From positions 1 to 19,886 of the forward strand of contig JAZNIJ010000081.1 of assembly GCA_045577455.1 (NCBI GenBank): a stretch of 19,886 bases of DNA. The letters run 5' to 3'. Shown piece after piece: positions 8,168 through 14,927 of the stretch. Source of the DNA: SIG653 sp045577455 (GTDB lineage Bacteria > Bacillota > Clostridia > Oscillospirales > CAG-382). The notes below the pieces were generated by a model. That model did no database searches. It had not been told where the DNA came from and worked only from the letters and a program-made list of their open reading frames with translations. The translations under genes and the position numbers were made by a program. Each line of letters begins with the position of its first letter. The first letter of the stretch is position 1.

Positions 8168-9675
8168 TGGGCAGGGCAAAGGCTCTAAAATTTAATATGC
8201 TGACAGGCTGGTTAAGCGAGCTTATAACTATGATTAGCGGACTTATTCTTCCAAGGCTTATACTAGTGGCTTTCGGTTCTGACTGTAACGGACTTGTTGG
8301 CTCCATAACACAATTCTTGAGCTTTGCAGCGGTTCTTCGCTCAGGAGTGGGAGCGGTTACACGTGCAGCACTCTATAAGCCTATAGCTGAGGGAGACCAA
8401 GAGGCAATCAGCTCGATAATGGTTTCCACTCAGAATTATATGAAAAAGGTTTCTACATGGATTGGAATCTACATATTAGCATTTGCTGTGGTATTCCCAT
8501 TTGTTGCAAAGAGTGGATATAGTTGGTGGTATACCTTTTCTATGGTACTCGTTATTGGTACTATGACTTTGGTGGACAACCTTTTTGGAATAAAGTACAA
8601 AATTCTGCTTCAGGCAGACCAGAAATATTTTATCCAGACCCTTGGTCAAATTGCATCCCAAATTGTAACCCTTGTGGTTTCTGTTCTGCTTATCAAAACT
8701 TCAGAATCTATGCATGTGGTAAAAATAGGCGCAACCCTTGCATCCTTTGTGAATCCTTTGATTCTGTATTTGTATGTAAAGAAACATTATAATGTTAACT
8801 TTAAAGCAAAGCCGAACGATGGAGCGATAAAGCAAAGATGGGACGCTTTTGCACAACAGATGGCGTCAATAGTAAACGGGAATATTGGTCTTATTCTTCT
8901 TAGCATTTTTGTCCAGATGAAAGAAGTTTCAGTCTATACAGTTCACTATATGGTCTCACATAACATAGAAAAAGTAATGCTTGCCATGGTAAACGGCATT
9001 AACTCTACTTTTGGAAATATTATTGCAAAAGGAGAAACGGAAAATCTTAAAAAAACCTTTTGTTTTATGGAATGGGCGCTGTTTGCACTGTGTGCCGCTA
9101 TTTTCTCAGTAACTGCAGTTATGTTGACACCATTTGTTAAAATATATACAACGGCTATAACTGATGTAAACTACATAAGGCCGGCGTTTGCTCTTGCTAT
9201 GTCTGCATCTGCTATGATGAACTGTATGCGTATTCCGTATCAGATGCTTGTGGAGGCGGCAGGTCATTTTAAACAGACAAGAAATGACTCCATAATTGAA
9301 GTGATTGTGAATTTTATGCTGTCTGCCGTGCTAACATATTTCTTCGGAATAATTGGTGTTGTGTTGGGTTCATTCATTGCGGCATCAATAAGAACATTAA
9401 AGTATGCGACATACACAATGAAGCAAATTTTGAAAATTTCTGTATGGCACATTGCAAAAACATATTTCCTTTATATTCTTGTATTCGGTGGCATAACGCT
9501 ATTTTTCAAAATGCTTATACCAATCCCGGAAAGTTTGAATTACATCTCATGGGCGGGTTATGCAGCAGTTATAACGGTGATTTCTGTGATAATTACAGGA
9601 GTTGTAAGCATTATATTTAATAGAGAACAACTTATATACCTTAAAGTACGTATAATGAGAAAGGTCAAAAAGTAA
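8164..9675 (+). CDS. Polysaccharide flippase (Wzx/MOP superfamily)
   Basis: 503 aa. ATG 8164 overlaps the previous stop (ATGA), with GGAGAGTGAG upstream. A second ATG at 8167 is a possible alternative start. The protein is hydrophobic throughout, with about 12-14 membrane segments, and begins with LTGWLSELITMISGLILPRLILVAFG, the typical first helix of Wzx/PST exporters. Later signatures are KYKILLQADQKYF and a C-terminal half with the usual pseudo-repeat (MRIPYQMLVEAAGHFKQTR, then FGIIGVVLGSFIAASIRT). It should flip undecaprenyl-pyrophosphate-linked repeat units to the outer face of the membrane, before Wzy polymerisation. Its presence defines the operon as a Wzx/Wzy-dependent pathway rather than an ABC-exporter one. 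Confidence 0.87.
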   Translation: MMGRAKALKFNMLTGWLSELITMISGLILPRLILVAFGSDCNGLVGSITQFLSFAAVLRSGVGAVTRAALYKPIAEGDQEAISSIMVSTQNYMKKVSTWIGIYILAFAVVFPFVAKSGYSWWYTFSMVLVIGTMTLVDNLFGIKYKILLQADQKYFIQTLGQIASQIVTLVVSVLLIKTSESMHVVKIGATLASFVNPLILYLYVKKHYNVNFKAKPNDGAIKQRWDAFAQQMASIVNGNIGLILLSIFVQMKEVSVYTVHYMVSHNIEKVMLAMVNGINSTFGNIIAKGETENLKKTFCFMEWALFALCAAIFSVTAVMLTPFVKIYTTAITDVNYIRPAFALAMSASAMMNCMRIPYQMLVEAAGHFKQTRNDSIIEVIVNFMLSAVLTYFFGIIGVVLGSFIAASIRTLKYATYTMKQILKISVWHIAKTYFLYILVFGGITLFFKMLIPIPESLNYISWAGYAAVITVISVIITGVVSIIFNREQLIYLKVRIMRKVKK

Positions 9676-9679
9676 TCTT

Positions 9680-9684
9680 GGGGG
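9680..9684 (+). promoter_or_regulatory. Ribosome binding site of the nitroreductase-like gene
   Basis: GGGGG lies 8 bases ahead of ATG 9693. The in-frame TTG at 9678 overlaps this site and is therefore not a credible start. Confidence 0.55.
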
Positions 9685-9692
9685 ATAAAATT

Positions 9693-10655
9693 ATGAAGAA
9701 ATTTTTAGTACATATTCTTATGATACTTCGGGAAATGAAGCGCGATTTGAATGTAGATTACAACAAAAGCTTTGAAAAAAGCCGACTCGAAGCGGACATT
9801 ATACGCAATGTACATTCTATTGAAAAGGGGCTTTGTCTTGAGAATCCGCGAAAGGGATTTGGAGTTGCTAAAATAAAATCAATGTTTAATCTGGCGGATA
9901 GATTTTTAAAATTAAATCCTGATGATATAACCTGTTTATATTTTGTTATAGACGGCGTTTCAGAATATTTGGAATTCAATAAAAAAATTGGCTTTGATAA
10001 TGAAGATATAAAGCAAATAAAAGAAATGCACGATAAACTTATTCAAAAGATTGTAGGCAAAGATGCTCGCTACGGCGGTGTTGATGAAATTGCAAAGAGT
10101 GAGATGGATTTTGATATAGAAAGCCTTGAAAACTTTTTTAATACCCGTCATAGTGTTCGTGAATTTTCTGGGGAGAGTGTTAGTGAAGAAACTCTAAAAA
10201 AAGCAATTGCACTTGCTCAGAAATGCCCATCTGCTTGTAACAGGCAAGGGGTTAGAGTTTATTCAATAAAGGGTGAAAAGTTCCTTGAGGAAATGAAAAG
10301 TTCCCTTGATGGAATAGGCGGATTTGCAAAGGATGTTGACAGATTTTTACTTATAACAGGAAAACAGTCAGCATATAAGCTGGCCGAAAAAAATCAGTAT
10401 GCAGTTAGTGCGTCTATTTTTGCAGCATACCTGACTCTTACTCTGCATACTTATGGCGTGGCAGCATGCGTTGTGCAACGACCACTTGTGCCTAACAAGT
10501 ATTGGGTGGCATTTAGGGATAAGAACGGAATTCCGGCGGATGAGCAGCTTGTGATTATGATAGGGATTGGTGGATATAAAGATAAGACAAAGGTGCCAGT
10601 ATCAAAGAGATTTGCTATTGATAGAATATACTGCAATTTGGACAATAAAAGTTAA
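9693..10655 (+). CDS. Nitroreductase-family protein with N-terminal extension
   Basis: 320 aa from ATG 9693. The C-terminal half is a nitroreductase fold. TRHSVREFSGESVSEETLKK begins at residue 151 and carries the Arg-His-Ser-x-Arg FMN-contacting motif. CPSACNRQGVRVYSI and the late GIGGYKDKTKVPVSKR segment follow. The first 150 residues are an extension not found in classic nitroreductases; they include EADIIRNVHSIEKGLCLENP, a charged helical region. Nitroreductases use FMN and NAD(P)H, but members in polysaccharide loci have no established reaction. It follows the flippase by 17 bases. It could reduce an intermediate of a sugar decoration, possibly together with the pyruvyl-transferase-like gene. 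The family is well supported, the role is not. Confidence 0.75.
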   Translation: MKKFLVHILMILREMKRDLNVDYNKSFEKSRLEADIIRNVHSIEKGLCLENPRKGFGVAKIKSMFNLADRFLKLNPDDITCLYFVIDGVSEYLEFNKKIGFDNEDIKQIKEMHDKLIQKIVGKDARYGGVDEIAKSEMDFDIESLENFFNTRHSVREFSGESVSEETLKKAIALAQKCPSACNRQGVRVYSIKGEKFLEEMKSSLDGIGGFAKDVDRFLLITGKQSAYKLAEKNQYAVSASIFAAYLTLTLHTYGVAACVVQRPLVPNKYWVAFRDKNGIPADEQLVIMIGIGGYKDKTKVPVSKRFAIDRIYCNLDNKS

Positions 10656-10667
10656 AAGAGGAAACAA

Positions 10668-11846
10668 ATGACAGAGCATTTTAAAAACATGCTTTATCTC
10701 TTTGGTGCAAACGCACAAGGGATAGATGCTCATATTGATGGTGAACTTAATATTGAAAAGATACGTAAACTGGCGATTGAACAAGGAATATGGACCCTTG
10801 TATATCCTGAACTTTCAAAGCTTTGTGATGCAAAAAAATATCATATGGAATTTTTTTCTATGGTATCAAAGGGCATCGCAAAAAAAGAGTTTACTCTTAA
10901 AATTTTAAAAAAGCTGGAAGAAGCGGGGGTTTCTTGTTGTCTTTTAAAGGGAGCATCAGTTTCTGAGCTTTATAACGATTCGGAGTGCAGAATTTCCGGA
11001 GATACGGATATACTGATAAATCCCGAGGATGAAGAAAAGCTAAAAAAAGTCCTTTTAGAAAGCGGATATGTGGTGGAAGACAGAAGTAAAAATGACCATC
11101 ACTTAAAAGCGTATCATAAAACAGGCGGACTTTTAGAGGCACATGTACGTCTTTACAGTGAAACAACGGAAAAGATTCTGTTTAACGGACTTAATATGTA
11201 TGGCGAGGCGTGGGTAAAACGTGATATAAATGGAGCAGAATACAATGTTCTTGGCATTAACGATGGACTTATGTATCTGACAGCTCACTACATAAAGCAC
11301 CTGGTAAACGAGGGCGGTGGAGTCCGTCAGATGATGGATTTGCTATTGTATATTGAAGCAAACCGTGACAAAATCGACTTTGAAAAATACGAAAAGTATT
11401 TATCTTTGCTTAAATATGATAAGCTTATAGATGTTGTAAAAACTATTGGCGCAAAGTATTTCGGTTTTGATTATGAAATAAAACACGGAGACCTTGCAGA
11501 AAAAATTCTGACTGACTCAGAAAAAGGAGGGATTTTCGGCTTTGAAGCAGATGACAGAGCAAACTTTTATGAGCAATATTGCAAGAATCGTACTACTATG
11601 TCAAAAGCAAAATACAAAGTATTTATGTCCTTAAAAGGCGAACGCACAATTTTTGATAAAATTTTCCCTTCACAAAAAATGATGGTGCATGTATACGGAT
11701 ACAAATTTGCTCAAAAAGCAATTCTGTTGCCTGTTGCATGGGTTTGGAGACTGTTAAGGATTATACTTAAAAAAGATAATAAAAAAAGTGCCCAAGAAGG
11801 AAACGGTGCAAGAATAAAGCTAATGCGGGACTTGGGAATGATTTGA
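10668..11846 (+). CDS. Nucleotidyltransferase-fold protein (NTP_transf_5 / PF14907-like)
   Basis: 392 aa; ATG preceded by AAGAGGAAAC, 12 bases after the previous stop. The signature region is CCLLKGASVSELYNDSECRI followed by SGDTDILI, with Asp112 and Asp114 as the metal-binding pair of the polymerase-beta-like fold. LLEAHVRLY (156-164) is a likely third acidic element. The N-terminal about 85 residues are helical and the C-terminal half is helical too. The overall form fits the 'uncharacterised nucleotidyltransferase' family that is common in polysaccharide and peptide-modification clusters. It is the last gene of the operon, directly before the terminator. It may transfer a nucleotidyl or other phosphate-linked group to the glycan or its carrier; no substrate is known. 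Confidence 0.75.
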   Translation: MTEHFKNMLYLFGANAQGIDAHIDGELNIEKIRKLAIEQGIWTLVYPELSKLCDAKKYHMEFFSMVSKGIAKKEFTLKILKKLEEAGVSCCLLKGASVSELYNDSECRISGDTDILINPEDEEKLKKVLLESGYVVEDRSKNDHHLKAYHKTGGLLEAHVRLYSETTEKILFNGLNMYGEAWVKRDINGAEYNVLGINDGLMYLTAHYIKHLVNEGGGVRQMMDLLLYIEANRDKIDFEKYEKYLSLLKYDKLIDVVKTIGAKYFGFDYEIKHGDLAEKILTDSEKGGIFGFEADDRANFYEQYCKNRTTMSKAKYKVFMSLKGERTIFDKIFPSQKMMVHVYGYKFAQKAILLPVAWVWRLLRIILKKDNKKSAQEGNGARIKLMRDLGMI

Positions 11847-11853
11847 ATAAGCG

Positions 11854-11880
11854 AAACCTACGGATTACCGTAGGTTTTTT
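11854..11880 (+). terminator. Rho-independent terminator of the polysaccharide operon
   Basis: A perfect 10-bp stem AAACCTACGG / CCGTAGGTTT with loop ATTA, ending in a run of six T (11875-11880). It starts 7 bases after the stop of the nucleotidyltransferase gene. The first As pair with part of the T run, so weak termination on the opposite strand is possible. Confidence 0.9.
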
Positions 11881-11952
11881 AAATGCAAAAAAAACAGGAG
11901 ATGATGCTGTATGGATGTATAAGAGGAAATTAAAGAAAAAAGGAGGTAAAAA

Positions 11953-13206
11953 ATGGAGTTTAATTTTAAAATTAAGAATGACAAACTGTTTTACGCAAAC
12001 GTTTTAGAGGGTAATTCAGGAAATGCAAATACATATATTTGCGGATTTGACTTTGAAGAAAGCGAAAATTTCACATGGATTTGCGTATTTAAAAAGGAAC
12101 AGGATGCATATCAGCAGTTAATAGTTGATGATAAGTGTATTATTCCAGGAGAAGTATTAGACGCTAAGGGGACATTCCTGATAGGGTGCTACGGCACAAG
12201 CGGAGATAAGCGAATTAGCACAAATTGGCTGGAATTTAATATTGAAGAGGGTGCATACTGTGAGGCAATTGCACCAAAAGAGCCAACACCGGATTTATGG
12301 GAGGAGCTTGTTGCAAATTCTGTTCCGTTCATTGGCGAAAACGGAAACTGGTACGTTTTTGACAGAAATCTAGGAGAATACATAGATAGCCAAAAACCTG
12401 CAAGAGGAGAGAAGGGCGAAAAAGGAGAAAAAGGCGATGCTGGAAAAACACCAATAAGAGGTGTTGATTACTGGACTGCTGATGACCAGAACACAGTGAA
12501 GACCCAGCTTGAAGAGAAGCTGAACTTTGAAGAAAGGCTTGCAAGAGTGGTCGGGGTTGGAGGAAACGCATTAAAAGGTATGGCATGCGGAAAGGTTGTT
12601 AGTATTCAGGATGTATCACCGCTTGAACACATTATAAAAGTAGTTTTGAGAAACAAAAACATTTTTGACAAAACCAAAGTAATAAAAGGTTATCGTGTAA
12701 AAAACACCGACGGTACATTATCTGTTCACGAAAGATACTCCACCTCAGATTTTATGCCTGTAAAAGGCGGTACGACATACGTAATAAGCGGATATGAAAA
12801 CGACGATTCCGCCACAAGACATATTGCCTTTTATGATGCAGAGAAAAACTTTATATCTGGAGAATCAAATGCAAACATTATGAATGTTCCACAAGGGGCA
12901 GTATATGCAAGAAAATCATTTTATACAGAAGATATAGATTCTGTGCAGATAGAAGAGGGCACACAGATAAGTGAATATACTCCTTGTATAAGTGACCTTT
13001 CGACTATTTTGGTAACAAAAAACGGAGAAACAGAGTATATACCAAGCCCTGATGGTATAATCAGCGGAGTAACATCGGTTTACCCTGTAACGGAACTTTC
13101 TCAATCTGCGGACGAAGTTATAATTGAATGTGAGTACAACCGTGACATAAACAAGGCGTATGAAGAGCTTGTAAATGCAATAATTTCATTAGGAGGTAAT
13201 GTGTAA
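11953..13206 (+). CDS. Phage baseplate upper / receptor-binding-type tail protein with short collagen-like stretch
   Basis: 417 aa; AGGAGG at 11941-11946 lies 6 bases from the ATG. Residues about 1-105 resemble the BppU-type N-terminal domain of Firmicute siphophage tail proteins (a beta-rich module reading KNDKLFYANVLEGNSGNA). A linker with APKEPTPDLWEELV follows, then about five Gly-X-Y triplets (152-166, RGEKGEKGEKGDAGKTP), and IRGVDYWTADD, a tail-fibre signature. The second half (RNKNIFDKTKVIKGYRV, then SDFMPVKGGTTYVISGY) resembles carbohydrate-binding jelly-roll modules of phage adhesins. In a phage it would bind the host surface. Here no other structural phage gene is upstream, and the gene follows a polysaccharide operon. 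It is either a prophage remnant or a retained tail-tip module. Confidence 0.75.
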   Translation: MEFNFKIKNDKLFYANVLEGNSGNANTYICGFDFEESENFTWICVFKKEQDAYQQLIVDDKCIIPGEVLDAKGTFLIGCYGTSGDKRISTNWLEFNIEEGAYCEAIAPKEPTPDLWEELVANSVPFIGENGNWYVFDRNLGEYIDSQKPARGEKGEKGEKGDAGKTPIRGVDYWTADDQNTVKTQLEEKLNFEERLARVVGVGGNALKGMACGKVVSIQDVSPLEHIIKVVLRNKNIFDKTKVIKGYRVKNTDGTLSVHERYSTSDFMPVKGGTTYVISGYENDDSATRHIAFYDAEKNFISGESNANIMNVPQGAVYARKSFYTEDIDSVQIEEGTQISEYTPCISDLSTILVTKNGETEYIPSPDGIISGVTSVYPVTELSQSADEVIIECEYNRDINKAYEELVNAIISLGGNV

Positions 13207-13416
13207 ATGTTTAATTTAAGAGAATTTATTAAAAAGGGGTTAATGTCTGCTGTTGGAAAGATGGCGGATTATCAGGTTATTTTAAACGCCACAGGCTGGT
13301 ATGAAAAAAATGTGCTGCAGGAAGAGGATTTGTCAGAGATTGATGAAAGAATAAATGCGCAATATGGAAATAATGTTGAGACAGAATATGTTGAAGAAAT
13401 ACAGATAGCACAATAA
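13207..13416 (+). CDS. Small phage tail-associated protein (XkdX-like)
   Basis: 69 aa. ATG directly abuts the stop of the tail protein, with AGGAGG at 13191-13196, 10 bases upstream. The sequence FNLREFIKKGLMSAVGKM then WYEKNVLQEEDLSEID resembles the short XkdX-type or similar proteins encoded immediately after tail-fibre genes in Firmicute prophages; their role is not well understood. There is no signal peptide or membrane helix. Its tight linkage with the gene before and the terminator right after make the two a self-contained unit. The exact family assignment is tentative. Confidence 0.6.
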   Translation: MFNLREFIKKGLMSAVGKMADYQVILNATGWYEKNVLQEEDLSEIDERINAQYGNNVETEYVEEIQIAQ

Positions 13417-13424
13417 AAACTATG

Positions 13425-13453
13425 CCGCTCCGCTTTCTCGCGGGGCGGTTTTT
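13425..13453 (+). terminator. Rho-independent terminator after the phage tail pair
   Basis: Stem CCGCTCCGC / GCGGGGCGG (one G-T pair), loop TTTCTC, followed by TTTTT at 13449-13453. It begins 9 bases after the stop of the 69-aa gene. An A run just upstream of the stem could let it act weakly on the other strand as well. Confidence 0.85.
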
Positions 13454-13527
13454 ATAGGGTTTTATATAATGTAGCTTAATGCATAGTAATATCACATAAA
13501 ACTGCCTGTTTCTCACATTTAATCAAG

Positions 13528-13716
13528 TTGTATAGGGTTAAACAGGAAAAAAGAGATTTTAAGAAACTGGCAAGCAACATACAAACCTATAAAGGTAAAC
13601 AAGTGTATTCCTATTATTTATTTGAAGGAAATATTAAAACTGTGTTAAGTCATATCGGTGTAGATGTTGTCCATAGTTACAATATTTGCGAGTACGAAGA
13701 TAACTTAGGACTTTAA
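13528..13716 (+). pseudogene. Short orphan reading frame, possibly the 3' remnant of a gene
   Basis: The frame is open from 13480, and the only start-like codon is a TTG at 13528 with no ribosome binding site. From there 62 residues can be read, including FKKLASNIQTYKGKQVYSYY, LFEGNIKTVLSHIGVDVVHS and a tail YNICEYEDNLGL. The composition is protein-like (balanced residues, no low complexity), but I do not recognise the family. Lack of a start signal and of a promoter in 13454-13527, which otherwise contains nothing I can identify, suggests the end of a decayed gene left at the boundary of the accessory region. A genuine small protein is not excluded. Confidence 0.35.
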
Positions 13717-13731
13717 GCCCTAGGGTGCGCC

Positions 13732-13785
13732 AAACAATAAATACGACTCTATCGCAAATTTGTAATGGAGTCGTATTTGTTGTTT
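13732..13785. terminator. Long inverted repeat, probable bidirectional terminator
   Basis: Arms AAACAATAAATACGACTCTA (13732-13751) and TGGAGTCGTATTTGTTGTTT (13766-13785) pair over 20 positions with two G-T/A-C type differences. They enclose a 14-base loop that can itself form GCAAA/TTTGT. T-rich tracts follow on the + strand and, read on the - strand, also at the far end of the stem. It lies between the + strand frame ending at 13716 and the - strand operon ending at 13836, so it can insulate convergent transcription units. Confidence 0.75.
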
Positions 13786-13835
13786 TTATTCAACATTCAA
13801 GTTTAAGAATAAAATTATAAATATATTGTTTCTAT

Positions 13836-14915
13836 CTAAAATACATCGTAAGAAGATTTCGTTTTTCGAGATTTTAAGATTTTTTTCCAAGCGGTTTCAA
13901 TCAAAGAATCGGCCAAAGATTCTAATTCTTTAAACTTGCTGGATGTAAGGTTTGTTGGTGTTTTACCAGCAAGCATACCACAAGCAGACTGTTCCTTACG
14001 TCCAAAAGAGAAAAATAATTTTGTTTCGTAGCCTGCATTTACGAAAAAGTTATTAATTTTTTGGGCTTCATGCATTGGATACAAATTAGCTTCTCCCAAA
14101 TCCTCAGAGGTGTTATATTCGCAAAAACTGAATCTAAAATGTTCTGTATCTATTATATCTAAAAGACTTTTCAAACTATCAATGCTTGTTGAAATAGTTT
14201 TAAGTGAGTTTTTTGGTCGAAACTCGTTAAATAATAAAACCCCTAAACAAACTTTTTCCTCAGTAATATCACCAATATTTTTTAATATTTCCACCATATC
14301 TTTGAATCCATACATATTATTTATAGGCATTATAAAGTCTCTATTTTCTGCGGCATGAAGAGAATAATGTAATGTTATATGTGAATCGTAATAATTATAC
14401 TTTAAATCTGTGGCCAAATCATATAACATTTCGGGGACTCCTGATGTTGCAACTATATGTCTATGAACCTCTTGTTTTAAGGCGTTATTCATTATATAAT
14501 CTGTCATTTTAATAGCCATACGTAATTGGCTATATGAATATCCTGGTTCGCCTTGTCCCATATAAGCAAATTCTCTTTTTTTAGACTTCACCTCAATGTG
14601 TTCTTCATTATGCATATCTGCTAAAACCATTAATATGTTCTGCTTTGCTATTTCTTTAGCAGATAAAAATCTAACGAAAGGCAATAGGTTCCCGGTTCTA
14701 CAAAATTTGCAGGCACATCCGAGATGTCGTAATACGCACCCTAAACTAACAGATGTGGTATACCCTGATATATCACAAATAGTATCTTTGGTCTTATTAA
14801 AAAAAGATGCGCTTTCTAATATATTTCTATTATCGTTAACGCTCCAAGCGTATCGTATTCCGTCATTTCCGTTTTCTCCTAGATTATCAAACCCTATTAG
14901 TTTAATTTTATTCAT
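13836..14915 (-). CDS. Stand-alone divergent RlmN/Cfr-like radical SAM protein
   Basis: 359 aa. ATG preceded by TGAGGAGAT, where the TGA is the stop of the gene upstream. The order of motifs follows the RlmN/Cfr core: a beta segment NDGIRYAWSVND (18-29), the cluster region GCVLRHLGCACKFC (59-72), YMGQGEPGYSY (118-128), HIVATSGVPEML (153-164), ITLHYSLHAAENRDFIMPIN (180-199), and SFGRKEQSACGMLAGK (303-318). The last aligns Cys312 with the methyl-carrying Cys355 of E. coli RlmN. Odd points: the cluster motif is CX8CX2C (Cys60, Cys69, Cys72, extra Cys67) instead of CX3CX2C; the resolving Cys118 position is Thr53; and the RlmN N-terminal RNA-binding domain is absent. It probably performs radical chemistry on a nucleobase or related substrate. 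It is the last gene of a three-gene operon. Confidence 0.75.
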   Translation of the reverse strand: MNKIKLIGFDNLGENGNDGIRYAWSVNDNRNILESASFFNKTKDTICDISGYTTSVSLGCVLRHLGCACKFCRTGNLLPFVRFLSAKEIAKQNILMVLADMHNEEHIEVKSKKREFAYMGQGEPGYSYSQLRMAIKMTDYIMNNALKQEVHRHIVATSGVPEMLYDLATDLKYNYYDSHITLHYSLHAAENRDFIMPINNMYGFKDMVEILKNIGDITEEKVCLGVLLFNEFRPKNSLKTISTSIDSLKSLLDIIDTEHFRFSFCEYNTSEDLGEANLYPMHEAQKINNFFVNAGYETKLFFSFGRKEQSACGMLAGKTPTNLTSSKFKELESLADSLIETAWKKILKSRKTKSSYDVF

Positions 14916-14927
14916 TAGACCATCTCC

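Noticed and set aside
11883..11933. 16-residue reading frame between the operon terminator and the phage gene
   Set aside because: Very short, low-complexity lysine/methionine start, no ribosome binding site, lies directly after the terminator.
12405..12452. Collagen-like surface protein
   Set aside because: Only about five Gly-X-Y triplets, set inside a phage baseplate-type protein; such short stretches are common in tail fibres.
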